From NCBI RefSeq assembly GCF_020886315.1, contig NZ_AP025226.1, positions 2,072,001 to 2,136,000 on the forward strand: a stretch of 64,000 nucleotides of DNA, in the 5' to 3' direction. This document shows, in pieces, positions 49,814 through 58,140 of this stretch. The notes under the pieces were generated by a model that worked only from the letters and a program-made list of their open reading frames with translations, made no database searches and was not told where the DNA came from. Each line of letters begins with the position of its first letter. Position 1 is the first letter of the stretch. A program made the translations under genes and the position numbers. This DNA is from Saccharolobus caldissimus (GTDB lineage: Archaea > Thermoproteota > Thermoprotei_A > Sulfolobales > Sulfolobaceae).

Positions 49814-50034
49814 ATTATATTTATTTAACTTTAATTTAATTTAAATAAATATCTTCATTAATACTAGCTCTCCACTAAACTAATACTAATAATTACCCGA
49901 TTAAGAACAAGTTTTGCTTACGAAGTTTAGAAGCAATAAATTAAATATAATGGGCTTAAGTCCTTACGTTATGAGTAAAATACTTAAAGTAGTGAAAAAA
50001 TTTAGATAACAGACTTGCTATTTTAAAATTGGTT

Positions 50035-50508
50035 ATGCGAAGAAAAACTGCTTTCATCATATTTTTATTATTTTTAACACTAAGTATAATAGACTTAATT
50101 TTCACATATTTTTATACTTCTCTTGTAATATATTCTATAAAAAATAATATATTATTATCTGAAGATGCCGAGCAATCAGTTTACATTAATGTAAAGGCTT
50201 ATGATACAATTATCATAAAAGGTAATTCTACTAAGCCAATAAACATTTATGTTCAAAGTTTTATTCCCATTGACTTGAAAAATAATGTAACATCATTTAA
50301 AATATCGTACATATCTCCTATATCTGGTCCCTTATATGTACAGTTTAGAACTTTACCATATACTAATTTAACGAAAATCTCGTTTGAGATATTTGTTGTT
50401 AATAGTTGGTTTTCTGGTATAGGATATTTAATCTTCATATTTCTCTTAATTATATCATTAATCTTTCTAGGATATTACAGAATGTTAAGTAGGAGGAAAA
50501 AGCTATGA
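50035..50508 (+). CDS. Hypothetical membrane protein with two helices
   Basis: 157 residues from the ATG at 50035 (a TTG at 50029 would add two). It has an N-terminal helix (about 4-24, TAFIIFLLFLTLSIIDLIF), an outer beta-rich region (SVYINVKAYDTIIIKGNSTKPINIY, FKISYISPISGPLYVQFRT) and a C-terminal helix (about 130-150) with a basic RRKKL tail. Two-anchor membrane proteins with an outer beta domain are common in the Sulfolobales envelope; function unknown. It overlaps the next gene by 4 bases. Confidence 0.6.
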   Translation: MRRKTAFIIFLLFLTLSIIDLIFTYFYTSLVIYSIKNNILLSEDAEQSVYINVKAYDTIIIKGNSTKPINIYVQSFIPIDLKNNVTSFKISYISPISGPLYVQFRTLPYTNLTKISFEIFVVNSWFSGIGYLIFIFLLIISLIFLGYYRMLSRRKKL

Positions 50509-51023
50509 TTTGTGTCCCCTTTTATGTTATAGATGATTTATATATTGATGCGTATTTCATGGATAAGATAGATAAACCTTATCTTAGGATATTATTAGTA
50601 AAGGTTAAGATTAAAGGTAGTAAATGTGATGGAAGAATTTTAAATACTATACCTTTTGAAACAGTTGTAGAATTACTTAGGAATGGATCTAATGATTTAC
50701 AAAATATAAGTTTTAATATTAAAAAAGAAAATTTAAATAATTTGGATATTATATTGTCAAGTCTGTATAATCCTGGATATTATTTCAGAAAAAGGGAGAA
50801 GGAGATTACCTTATCTTCTATACTTAAAATATATGATTTAGCATACAAAAATGTATTAGATAAGTTAAACAGGGTAAAAGATGCAGTGGTAACTTACTTA
50901 AGTTTAAGTTTAGCAAATTCTTCAGTAATTATTAATAATAATGAAGACCAAGTATACACCCAATTCTTTAGAAGTGACCCGAAGTTCAGAGAGGCTATCT
51001 TAAGTGCTTTATCTGAACAATAG
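50505..51023 (+). CDS. Hypothetical protein, 172 residues
   Basis: I recognise no domain. Soluble, Asn/Leu-rich, with two Cys near the N-terminus (C3 and C45). It begins MICVPFYVIDDLYIDAYFMD, has a mixed alpha/beta look and a helical C-terminal half. The ATG overlaps the stop of the upstream membrane-protein gene by 4 bases, so the two are co-translated and probably work together. Its 3' end is overlapped by 29 bases by a small reverse-strand gene. Confidence 0.58.
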   Translation: MICVPFYVIDDLYIDAYFMDKIDKPYLRILLVKVKIKGSKCDGRILNTIPFETVVELLRNGSNDLQNISFNIKKENLNNLDIILSSLYNPGYYFRKREKEITLSSILKIYDLAYKNVLDKLNRVKDAVVTYLSLSLANSSVIINNNEDQVYTQFFRSDPKFREAILSALSEQ

Positions 51024-51165
51024 CGTAAATTATAATTAGTAAAGAAAGTATTAGCACAATAATTTGGGGAAATAATACAGCTTCGCTTCTATATAGTATA
51101 ATTGAAAATAAATCTAGCAGTAATAGTGTATATCCTATAGCAAGTAAAGTCCTATAGGTCTCCAT
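50995..51165 (-). CDS. Small two-helix membrane protein after dppB, 56 residues
   Basis: The reverse strand reads METYRTLLAIGYTLLLLDLF, then SIILYRSEAVLFPQIIVLIL and SLLIIIYAIVQIKHLR: two helices separated by a short polar loop. The ATG follows the dppB TAA with no gap, and GGGGAGGA lies just upstream, so it should be translated from the dppB message. Its last 29 bases overlap the converging gene at 50505-51023. It may be an accessory subunit of the importer; the call rests on the Shine-Dalgarno site, helices and coupling. Confidence 0.55.
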   Translation of the reverse strand: METYRTLLAIGYTLLLLDLFSIILYRSEAVLFPQIIVLILSLLIIIYAIVQIKHLR

Positions 51166-52167
51166 TTATTCCTCCCCAACCTTTGCCCTTGGATCTAAGA
51201 AAGAGTAAGTTAAGTCTGCAATTAAATTCCCTATTATTACTGCAGCAATTAAAATAATGAAAACTCCCATCTCTGTAGGATAATCATTTGATGTTATAGC
51301 TGTTATTAGCAAATCCCCTACACCTGGATATGAAAAAGTTTGTTCCACAAATAGGGAACCACCGAAGGAGAAGCCTATTGCTATTATTAGACTAGTGTAT
51401 AATGGTAATATGGCGTTTTTTCCAATAAACTTCTTCTCTATTATACTTTTCTTAACTCCAGCTATTTCAGCAAAATTTACGAAATCCTCTCCTAGCACAC
51501 TTATGGTATTTGCTCTCATGTGCAATATCCATCCCACTAAGTTTACCAATGTTAGACTTAATATTGGTAAAAATGCATGATAAAGTACGCTTATTATAAA
51601 AGCTAAGTTTAAACCCGGAGTTACGTTAGGGCTATATGCACCCCCCGTAGGAAATACGTGATATACAAATCCAAGTACGAATACTAAAAGCGCTGCATAA
51701 ACGTAAATGGGTACAGCTCTAAGTATGGATAAAGACACAGTAGTAATGGAGTCAGTTTTACTACCCCTTATATAAGCTAATTTTTGGCCTATTCTAATTC
51801 CTAAAAAGAAACTAATTAAAATGGATGTGGTAACTATAAACAATGTCCAAGGTAATGCAGCTGCTATAATTTGTGCTACTGGAACATCACTAACGATTGA
51901 TAAACCTAGATTTCCGTGAATAACATTATTAATATAATTTACCGCGTTAATTAGAGGATTTCCATGTGGTCTAAGAGTATTTAAGTATTGAATAAGTGAA
52001 GAGTAAAGCCCAGGCTTTTGGGCAAAATCTTGAGGATTTATGAATTGCATAATATAGTTGGCTGGCGAATAAGGAGAATATTCTAAGAGTGCCCAACTTA
52101 TTACTATAGTTACAAACATTGCAATTATCACTGAAGCTAATCTTCTGATTAACCACTTATAATTCAT
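51166..52167 (-). CDS. Dpp/Opp-type ABC transporter permease (DppB-like), second system
   Basis: 333-residue permease with an N-terminal helix (about 9-28), a large outer loop and five more helices. The ATPase-coupling loop ENFVNFAEIAGVKKSIIEKKF (EAA type, about residues 228-248, first letters approximate) and EQTFSYPGVGDLLITAITS are DppB features. It is divergent from the binding-protein gene (gap 71 bases), and a 56-residue membrane-protein gene follows at once. This system is distinct from the one at 7154-13282. Confidence 0.87.
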   Translation of the reverse strand: MNYKWLIRRLASVIIAMFVTIVISWALLEYSPYSPANYIMQFINPQDFAQKPGLYSSLIQYLNTLRPHGNPLINAVNYINNVIHGNLGLSIVSDVPVAQIIAAALPWTLFIVTTSILISFFLGIRIGQKLAYIRGSKTDSITTVSLSILRAVPIYVYAALLVFVLGFVYHVFPTGGAYSPNVTPGLNLAFIISVLYHAFLPILSLTLVNLVGWILHMRANTISVLGEDFVNFAEIAGVKKSIIEKKFIGKNAILPLYTSLIIAIGFSFGGSLFVEQTFSYPGVGDLLITAITSNDYPTEMGVFIILIAAVIIGNLIADLTYSFLDPRAKVGEE

Positions 52168-52238
52168 AAAATACTAATATTCTTTATTGGATATAAGTGT
52201 TTCTCAACCATTAAATGATATTGTGAAAAATTTTATTA

Positions 52239-54338
52239 ATGAGAAAAATGCTAATAATAACTATGCGGAAGGAGTTAGTGATAGAACTAGGTATAATCTT
52301 TTCTATATTAATAGCTCTTCTTTCAGCTACAAGTATTGTAGTAACCTCACAAACTTCAGTCTTTCCCTCTACGTTAACTTTATCGTGGTATAATTCTAAT
52401 ATAGAGATGTACTCTTCATTTACTACGTATAATCCTAATATTTTCGCGGGAGGTTTAGGTGGGTCTTTCTACGGTTTAGTTTACGCTTACTCAGCTATAG
52501 TTAACGTTACTAATTCGCAAATGATACCCGTAATAGTAGTTTCTTGGAACTTTTCTCCTCCAGACTGGCAGCAAGTCTGGCAAAAACAACCAATTAACGT
52601 TACATTAATTATCAGAAATGATACCGGTTGGAGTAATGGTCAGCCTTTAACTGCATATGATCTAATGGCTACGTGTTTAGTTCTAGATATGTTTGGAGCA
52701 CCTCCATTCCCTAATTATACTATAGTTAATAATTATACATTAGTCGAAACGTGGCCTAAGGGAGAGTTATCCCCAATTTTATATACATGTACACTTATAA
52801 ATACTGCAGGTCTTGGAGAAGTTGCTATAATTATACCTTATCAAGTTTGGAAGCCAATAATCAATCAAATTCTCGGTAATTGGACAGAAATACAGAATAC
52901 CAGCAATATGAAATTAGCCAAACAAATCATTAATAACATACGTACAGAGATTAAAAACTTTAGGCCAAACCCAGTTACCTATCCTTATGATGGCCCCTTC
53001 TATTTAGCTCAACTAACGTCAAGTGAGATAATATTGAAGAAGAATCCCTATTATTATGATGCTAAATACATTCCATTTAATCAAGTAATAGTATACCAAT
53101 ACGGACAGTCTGATTTGGCAGACGCTGCAATTACTAGCGGGCAAGTCTCGTTAGATTGGTCTGGATTTACTGGACTCTCTCCCACACAATTAGAAAGCCT
53201 ACCTACTACATTAGAATTAATAAAGATTCCTCAGCCTTTCGGATGGGCACTGGCATTTAACTTAAAGGATAAATGGTTAAGGCTACTTCAAGTTAGAGAG
53301 GCGCTAGCGTATATACTAAATAGGACTGCAATTGCGGCAGTTGGAGGTCCCTTAGCCTCACCAGTCCATATTCCTAATGCTATTCCTAACGAGAGTTATT
53401 ACTCCTTTATGAGAACACCTCAGTATCTTTCATCACTAATACCATATAATACTAATTGGACTAAAGCTGCTGAACTTTTAGAGAGTGTAGGATTCTATAA
53501 TAAATCTGGTGTTTGGTACTATCCTAACGGTACTCTATTTACCTTAGTAATAGGTGCAGGAGCTCCACCACCTCAAGCCTATGCAATGTTAGAGGAGATA
53601 CAGAAAGAATTAGAAGCTTTTGGAATTAATGTTCAATTAAATATATATACTGTAGTAAGTCAGTGGCATCAAGCATGGCAGAACGGAACAGGATATGATT
53701 TATGGTTTGAAAACTGGGGGAGCTCTTATTCTCCAGATACCGCACCTTGGAGTTTAGTACTTTCATATTTCGGAGGTTATCCATGGAATGTTACACAGTG
53801 GGATGAGAATCTAACGTTACCTAATGGTACTGTTATAGATTTCTATAAGTTAATGCAAGAAACACAGTCTCCTAATAGTACCCAGCAATTAATTCAAGCT
53901 AATCAAGAATTATCGTATTATATGAATCATTACTTACTTCCAGTTTTACCATTAGTCTATATCGATAATTATGTTATAGTTAATCCTTCAATGCTGATTG
54001 CTGCTCCTCCTGCTAATTCATGGATATGGGATGAAGCTCAATACGGAATAGGAGGTACGGCAATGATACAAGCATTAATAGATTATTGGTATGTTCCACT
54101 CTATAAGAGTACTATAGTTACTACTACTTCTGTAATTACTACAACTACTACTTCTGTGGCTACAACTACGACCATGACTACGGCGACTGTAACATCGACA
54201 TCTGCAACTACGATTACTTCTATGATTACCACTACAATTACTAAAGCTGTTTCATCTCTTCCAATTATTATAGCAGCTATCGTAATAGTTATAGTAGTAA
54301 TTATTGCAGCAGTTGTATTATTGATGAGAAGAAGATAA
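52239..54338 (+). CDS. ABC transporter substrate-binding protein, family 5, second system
   Basis: 699-residue extracytoplasmic binding protein. It has an N-terminal basic start and signal helix (about 12-32, VIELGIIFSILIALLSATSI), the family-5 fold with WNFSPPDWQQVWQ, NDTGWSNGQPLTAYDLMATCLVL and KKNPYYYDAKYI, and a Ser/Thr-rich linker (about 635-668). A C-terminal helix (about 673-695, IIIAAIVIVIVVIIAAVVLL) and an RRR tail end it. Many NxT/S sequons occur. The start may be 3 or 7 codons later (ATGs at 52248 and 52263). It stands alone on the forward strand between two reverse-strand permease genes. Confidence 0.86.
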   Translation: MRKMLIITMRKELVIELGIIFSILIALLSATSIVVTSQTSVFPSTLTLSWYNSNIEMYSSFTTYNPNIFAGGLGGSFYGLVYAYSAIVNVTNSQMIPVIVVSWNFSPPDWQQVWQKQPINVTLIIRNDTGWSNGQPLTAYDLMATCLVLDMFGAPPFPNYTIVNNYTLVETWPKGELSPILYTCTLINTAGLGEVAIIIPYQVWKPIINQILGNWTEIQNTSNMKLAKQIINNIRTEIKNFRPNPVTYPYDGPFYLAQLTSSEIILKKNPYYYDAKYIPFNQVIVYQYGQSDLADAAITSGQVSLDWSGFTGLSPTQLESLPTTLELIKIPQPFGWALAFNLKDKWLRLLQVREALAYILNRTAIAAVGGPLASPVHIPNAIPNESYYSFMRTPQYLSSLIPYNTNWTKAAELLESVGFYNKSGVWYYPNGTLFTLVIGAGAPPPQAYAMLEEIQKELEAFGINVQLNIYTVVSQWHQAWQNGTGYDLWFENWGSSYSPDTAPWSLVLSYFGGYPWNVTQWDENLTLPNGTVIDFYKLMQETQSPNSTQQLIQANQELSYYMNHYLLPVLPLVYIDNYVIVNPSMLIAAPPANSWIWDEAQYGIGGTAMIQALIDYWYVPLYKSTIVTTTSVITTTTTSVATTTTMTTATVTSTSATTITSMITTTITKAVSSLPIIIAAIVIVIVVIIAAVVLLMRRR

Positions 54339-54367
54339 ATATAAATTATTTATTCTTTTTTTAAAAA

Positions 54368-55237
54368 TTAATATGTTCTTATTCTTGGATTAGCTATTTC
54401 ATCTATTCCATAACTAAGTAATATTAACCCAGACATGAAACCTATAATTGCTAATGTAGGGAATAAGAAGTAAAATACAGCTTTCCCACCTAAAGCAGCC
54501 CCATAAGATAAGGCTTGTTGTATCATTGCACCCCAATTGTTTGGATTATAGGGTAATACTCCTAAATAATATAAGCCTACTTCTGCATAAACTGCGGATT
54601 CGACATTAAATATATAGTGTATTGCTATATAAGACCCTAAAGTAGGTACTATTTCTCTAAAAATTATGTATCTTCTAGTTAAACCTAATACTTTTAACAC
54701 TTCTGTTATTGGCGAGTTTCTAATTACTAAAACTTGAGACCTAACGGCTCTAGCTAGTCCTGCCCAACTCGTTATACTTAATATGCCAGCTAATATTATA
54801 GGATTGCTAGTTCTAAATGCACTTGCGATAATTACAATTAATATTAAACTGGGCAATGTTAGTACAATATCAGTAATACCCATGAGGATGTTGTCTATTA
54901 CTCCTCCCATATATCCAGCAATAATACCTACGGTTATTCCTATTAATGTTGCAAATAATCCAGCAAGAAAGCTTATTTCAATTACTGATTTTGCACCTTG
55001 TATTATTTGTACTAGTATACTTTCAGCAAAAGGTCCAGTACCGAAAATTAAATAGAAATTAGATAACTGAGGGGGCATAAATATTGTTTTTTGACTGGGA
55101 GGAAGAGAATAAGTTTTCGAGAAAATTATCTGGCCAAATATCGCAATTAAAATATAAAATACAGTTATAATTAGACCAACTCTAGATTTTCTGTTTCTCC
55201 ATATAAGTTTTAGATACTCTACTATCTTATTTATCAT
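54368..55237 (-). CDS. Dpp/Opp-type ABC transporter permease (DppC-like), second system
   Basis: 289-residue permease with an N-terminal helix (about 18-39), a shortened outer segment IFGTGPFAESILVQIIQGA, and about five further helices. The coupling loop reads ITEVLKVLGLTRRYIIFREI (about 176-195). No ATPase gene follows on this strand; the likely partners (DppD/DppF) begin 3.1 kb downstream on the forward strand, beyond mobile-element debris and the VapBC pair. Confidence 0.86.
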   Translation of the reverse strand: MINKIVEYLKLIWRNRKSRVGLIITVFYILIAIFGQIIFSKTYSLPPSQKTIFMPPQLSNFYLIFGTGPFAESILVQIIQGAKSVIEISFLAGLFATLIGITVGIIAGYMGGVIDNILMGITDIVLTLPSLILIVIIASAFRTSNPIILAGILSITSWAGLARAVRSQVLVIRNSPITEVLKVLGLTRRYIIFREIVPTLGSYIAIHYIFNVESAVYAEVGLYYLGVLPYNPNNWGAMIQQALSYGAALGGKAVFYFLFPTLAIIGFMSGLILLSYGIDEIANPRIRTY

Positions 55238-55290
55238 AAATAAATCTTCATTAGAATGGTTTTTATCCTTTTAGCATAGTTTGTCATAAT

Positions 55291-55308
55291 CAGTAGATCT
55301 GCATTACA
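55291..55308 (+). repeat. CAGTAGATCTGCATTACA, imperfect direct repeat (see 55876-55894)
   Basis: Matches CAGTCAGATCTGTATTACA at 55876-55894 apart from one inserted base and one substitution. The two copies bracket the GC-rich debris (omegaRNA-like part and hairpin block). TTAC is a target tetranucleotide used by some IS200/IS605 transposases, and the left GC hairpin begins about 10 bases after it. Confidence 0.55.
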
Positions 55309-55318
55309 AATTTGGGTT

Positions 55319-55640
55319 AAGGGGCGAAAAGCCTCGCTAGCGGGGATGGATAGCCCCCTTATATTTAAATATCTCTCTTTCTAAATTTCTATTAATGACG
55401 CTAATAACGCTCCTCCCCAGCTCGATGGAACTGTGGGAGGAGCAGCTAGTATCTCCTTCCTTCAAGGGATTAGAGCTAGGCGATGAAAGTTCCCTCTTTT
55501 CGAGTGGGGGACTTTCTGGCTACCCCGACTGCCCACCAAATGAGAGATGTAGTCCCGAATCAATGGTGGGAACGATGAACCCTCTGGAAGGGAACCCTCG
55601 CCCTTCCAGGGCGGTGAGCTTCCTGTATAAAAACCTTTCC
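55319..55640 (+). mobile_element. IS200/IS605-type relic lacking tnpA and tnpB
   Basis: About 320 bp. The left part is a GC-rich hairpin (AAGGGGC at 55319-55325 pairs with GCCCCCTT at 55353-55360, with an inner CGCTAGCG palindrome) like IS605 end structures. After 35 AT-rich bases comes a structured stretch whose 3' portion (GGCGGTGAGC after a CCCTTCCAG stem) looks like the right end of TnpB elements, and it codes for a Pro/Arg/Gly-rich TnpB-tail-like peptide (MNPLEGNPRPSRAVSF). The size is close to the SMN1 nonautonomous element (about 320 bp) described in Sulfolobus; that comparison is from memory. Confidence 0.55.
55405..55620 (+). ncRNA. OmegaRNA-like structured RNA without a TnpB gene
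   Basis: Nested stems can be drawn by eye. GCTCCTCCCCAG (55409-55420) pairs with CTGTGGGAGGAGC (55431-55443), GAAAGT (55485-55490) with ACTTTC (55511-55516), CCCACCA (55532-55538) with TGGTGGG (55564-55570), and CTGGAAGGG (55584-55592) with CCCTTCCAG (55601-55609, 8-base loop). GC content is far above the surrounding DNA. In TnpB transposons the 3' end of tnpB and the element end make the guide RNA scaffold and the flanking DNA is the guide, here starting about 55615-55640. Whether it is made is unknown. Confidence 0.5.
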
Positions 55641-55763
55641 ATGAAAAATTAAGCATAGTCCACACTACTTATGCAAGTGATGAAACCTGCTTTATTCACT
55701 ACATTAAATGGTCTATTATAGTACAGTTAATTTATCTTTTGATATATCTATTCCCGCAACTGG

Positions 55764-55904
55764 GGGCCTCTATTTATACTCACCCTTATTCGGGCTTTTT
55801 GCCCAACTTCTAGTTTGGAGGCGGGCCAAGCTCCCCGACGGGCTTCAAGCCCAAGGAAGTCAACGGCCTACACCACAGTCAGATCTGTATTACACAGATC
55901 TGAC
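55764..55904. repeat. GC-rich hairpin block with a terminal palindrome
   Basis: GC-rich block in AT-rich DNA with several hairpins, such as CGGGC-TTTTT-GCCCA and GGGCTT-AAGCCC. It closes with the perfect inverted repeat GTCAGATCTGT-ATTAC-ACAGATCTGAC (55878-55904, 11-bp arms). No stable reading frame is convincing. It probably belonged to an IS605-like element or a related nonautonomous copy. Confidence 0.5.
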
Positions 55905-55946
55905 TAATATGTTTTATATAAGGAGTCAGTTTCCAGACGAAGAATT

Positions 55947-56060
55947 ATGGAAAAAATGAATGAAGTCGAGAAAAGAAAAATTGATGTTTATCAATTGTTG
56001 AAAGAGACTTTTGAATATTATATGAAAAGTAAACTAAATGTAGAGGAAAATAATCGTTAG
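55947..56060 (+). CDS. Possible small protein, 37 residues
   Basis: MEKMNEVEKRKIDVYQLLKE then TFEYYMKSKLNVEENNR: a charged, amphipathic-helix-like peptide without clear family. No good Shine-Dalgarno site is seen and it lies in mobile-element debris, so it may be a remnant of a longer gene. Confidence 0.25.
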   Translation: MEKMNEVEKRKIDVYQLLKETFEYYMKSKLNVEENNR

Positions 56061-56397
56061 AGAGTGCACTCAACTATTTTTGCAGATCGTTGAAATTGTA
56101 AAAATGGATCGTTAAAGATAAGCAATAGGTTGGAACGCCTTTTGTCCTTTATTTCCGTGGTTTTGAACTACTGTCTCTCTTTATAAAAAAGACGGTTAAA
56201 ATTACTTGACATAGTAAATTACTACTTATCATCAGCTATTTTCCATATAATCATATAATGTAATTCTTTTTTCCGTATCTTTAATACAGAATAAATTGAA
56301 TTTGTTATCTTACTTAATCTAGCTACTTTCTGATGAAGTTTCGCACTAAAATCCGTTCTTTATGAAGACGGCATGTACATTTTTGTGTAAACAATTG
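56061..56397. other. Intergenic, 337 bp, nothing convincing
   Basis: AT-rich DNA with a repeated ATCGTT unit (56086 and 56107), a T-rich stretch, and a weak CCGTTCTTTATGAAGACGG hairpin near 56356. No gene, RNA or IS end was recognised. Confidence 0.45.
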
Positions 56398-56757
56398 TTA
56401 AGGATCATCTAACTTTATTCTCCTAAATCCGAACTCTTCATAAACATGGTCTGAACTTATAATTTCCTCTTCAGAAAAAGCAGCGTGAAAAGCATCAAAC
56501 ACCCCCATCCCTTGTGAGATTAAAACGGAAGCTTTCAGCACCCTTTCATCAAAATACCCGGTCAATTCCATAACTGATAAGGTAACCCTAACCGGATCTA
56601 ACCCGTATCTCTTACTTAATAACATCAATTCAATAAAGGTGGCTAAAGAAGTCTTTATATTCCCTCTATATTCTTCTAATAGTTTTAGGGCTTTTTCCTT
56701 CAACCAATCCTTTTCCTTTAATAACGCGAGAAAGAAGTCAGTATCAGCGTAAACCAA
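56398..56757 (-). CDS. vapC: VapC-type PIN-domain toxin
   Basis: 119-residue PIN-domain ribonuclease of a type II toxin-antitoxin pair. The four acidic active-site residues are visible: Asp5 (VYADTDFF), Glu43 (FIELMLL), Asp88 (GVFDAFHAA) and Asp103 (ISSDHVYEEF). VapC toxins cut tRNA or mRNA; the target here is not known. The start overlaps the antitoxin stop by 14 bases, so antitoxin is made first. The C-terminus ends with a short DDP tail. Confidence 0.85.
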   Translation of the reverse strand: MVYADTDFFLALLKEKDWLKEKALKLLEEYRGNIKTSLATFIELMLLSKRYGLDPVRVTLSVMELTGYFDERVLKASVLISQGMGVFDAFHAAFSEEEIISSDHVYEEFGFRRIKLDDP

Positions 56758-56980
56758 CTTCTTTCTCAGCCTCCCCTTGTATAACTTTTCTCAACACCTT
56801 AATGTCAACGTTTGATAACTTCTTCCCCTCTTCTTCTAAAGCCTTTAATGGATCATCTACTCTAGGTACTAAGAGTATACCGCTAGGCAAAGCTACTAAG
56901 AAGAATTCTTCCGACTTAAACTTCTCCCTAACTTCTTTAGGTAAATAAACCCTACCTTTTTTATCGACCTTTACTAACAC
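56744..56980 (-). CDS. vapB: VapB-type AbrB/SpoVT antitoxin
   Basis: 78 residues. The N-terminal swapped-hairpin AbrB domain is VKVDKKGRVYLPKEVREKFK (about 3-22) and FFLVALPSGILLVPRVDDPL (about 26-45). The C-terminal tail (LKALEEEGKKLSNVDIKVLRKVIQ) folds on the toxin. AbrB-type VapB proteins bind their own promoter. ATG/GTG start near 56980; the toxin gene overlaps it by 14 bases. The pair sits between two mobile-element relics, between the dppC and dppD genes. Confidence 0.82.
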   Translation of the reverse strand: MLVKVDKKGRVYLPKEVREKFKSEEFFLVALPSGILLVPRVDDPLKALEEEGKKLSNVDIKVLRKVIQGEAEKEVGLR

Positions 56981-57029
56981 AAGATATTATTGGTGGGGAA
57001 AAATATATATTTTTCCCACCCTATGCGGG

Positions 57030-57074
57030 GGAGTGTTCTCATGCAGTTATCTTATTCGATATTGAATAGTAAAA
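57030..57074 (+). repeat. Left terminal inverted repeat of the decayed IS
   Basis: Begins GGAGTGTTCTCATGCAGTTA and ends ATTGAATAGTAAAA; its reverse complement matches 58141-58185 with five mismatches. Confidence 0.85.
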
Positions 57075-57120
57075 ATGTTGGATGAATGTTAAGATTACGA
57101 ATTTTCGTGAGAAAACTTCT

Positions 57121-57181
57121 TGTGTGAGGGTGACGAGATTGTTTAGGAGTCCTAGATTATGGACCTCGTCACCCTCACACA
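57121..57181. repeat. 17-bp perfect inverted repeat at the transposase start
   Basis: TGTGTGAGGGTGACGAG (57121-57137) pairs perfectly with CTCGTCACCCTCACACA (57165-57181), with 27 bases between. The second arm overlaps the start of the transposase frame (ATG at 57159), so a hairpin in the message would bury the start. Possible repression of transposase translation, or a former transposase binding site. Confidence 0.9.
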
Positions 57182-57744
57182 ATTAATAGTATTGGTTTTG
57201 AAGAATTTAAAGGTTAAGCCTAGAAAGCACGATCTAGAGAAGATCTCAATGGCAATAGCTGCATACTTGTTGGGAGTGCCAATAACGAAGCTTGGAATAC
57301 CGCCATCAACAATATACAAGGAAATTGGGTGCAAGGAAGAGGAGGGAGATTAGGCCAAACTGTCCATCTTGTAAGTCGGACAATCAAGAATGGTTCATCA
57401 AGGGGTAAGACAAAGTACAAGTGTAATGCTTGCAAAAGGACGTTTTACGATACTAATAGTCATAGTAGGGGGGAGGAGAAGGAGAGGATTTTAAAGGAGT
57501 ACTTGAATAGGATGAGTATAAGGGGAATAGCAAAGGTTGAAGAAAAACCTTAGCCACAATATACAGTCTGATAAAGAAAAAAGGAATAGAGGCATATGTT
57601 AATTTATTAGTCCTACAAGAGCAACTAAGGAGCTTTACCGCAAAATCCACGGTAATTGATGAGAGTTGGACTTACCTTAGGCATGGTCCCAGGAGGGACA
57701 CTAGGAGTGTTAATAGGAGTCAGAGAATGGTTGATTATAGTCTT
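57159..57744 (+). pseudogene. Broken transposase, IS1 family (zinc-ribbon N-terminal part)
   Basis: Three frames together give an IS1-like transposase. Frame 1 is MDLVTLTQLIVLVLKNLKVK with a helix-turn-helix (AAYLLGVPITKLGIPPSTIYKEIG). Next is RPNCPSCKSDNQEWFIKG, then after a frameshift KTKYKCNACKRTFYD (four-Cys zinc ribbon), MSIRGIAKV, and after another shift TIYSLIKKKGIEAYVNLLV and VIDESWTYLRHGPRR with the catalytic-type Asp-Glu-x-Trp. The usual DDE end is missing because the 293-bp element interrupts it. At least three frameshifts or stops, so it is not functional. Confidence 0.8.
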
Positions 57745-58037
57745 GCCGTTGTCAGCAGTTTCCAATAAATCGTAAAGTTTATATTATTTGATGTCATTTA
57801 ACATTCCTAGCCCCTTCAACATTATTTTTATAAACTTTTTTGTTAATATTTAGTATGTAGAAGAGGGCCCTACGATGAACCCGAGGAGCAATGTGAGGGG
57901 GAGGATGGGTTCAATGAGGCCCGCCACGTCGTGGCTGGGAGGTATGCTCCCTAACCTAGGCGTGGAGGCCAGACAAGGGGTATGAGGACGAGGGTTGATA
58001 TGAAATATCATGAAACCCTATGAAAGTCCGACCCCTT
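57745..58037 (+). repeat. 293-bp GC-rich element, inverted copy of 38267-38560
   Basis: About 98% identical, in reverse orientation, to the copy at 38267-38560. It lies inside the decayed IS transposase, so it arrived after, or formed with, that IS. Starts GCCGTTGTCAGCAGTTTCC and ends AAGTCCGACCCCTT. The last ~170 bases are GC-rich with several stem-like patterns (for example CCCTAACCTAGGCG). Family is not recognised. Confidence 0.85.
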
Positions 58038-58140
58038 GTTGAACGCAATATATCCCGTAATTTATTCAATCAATTGAGAAGACACTCTTGAATGAGGCTT
58101 ACTTAAGGGGAGTATAGAATATTAGAGAAACTTGATATAA

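Noticed and set aside
55395-55652. 85-codon frame starting MTLITLLPSSM
   Set aside because: Pro/Gly/Ser-rich and embedded in a strongly folded GC-rich stretch; better read as TnpB-tail/omegaRNA remnant than as a gene.
55708-55959. 83-codon frame over the GC-rich hairpin block
   Set aside because: Composition follows the hairpins; no start signal and no family likeness.
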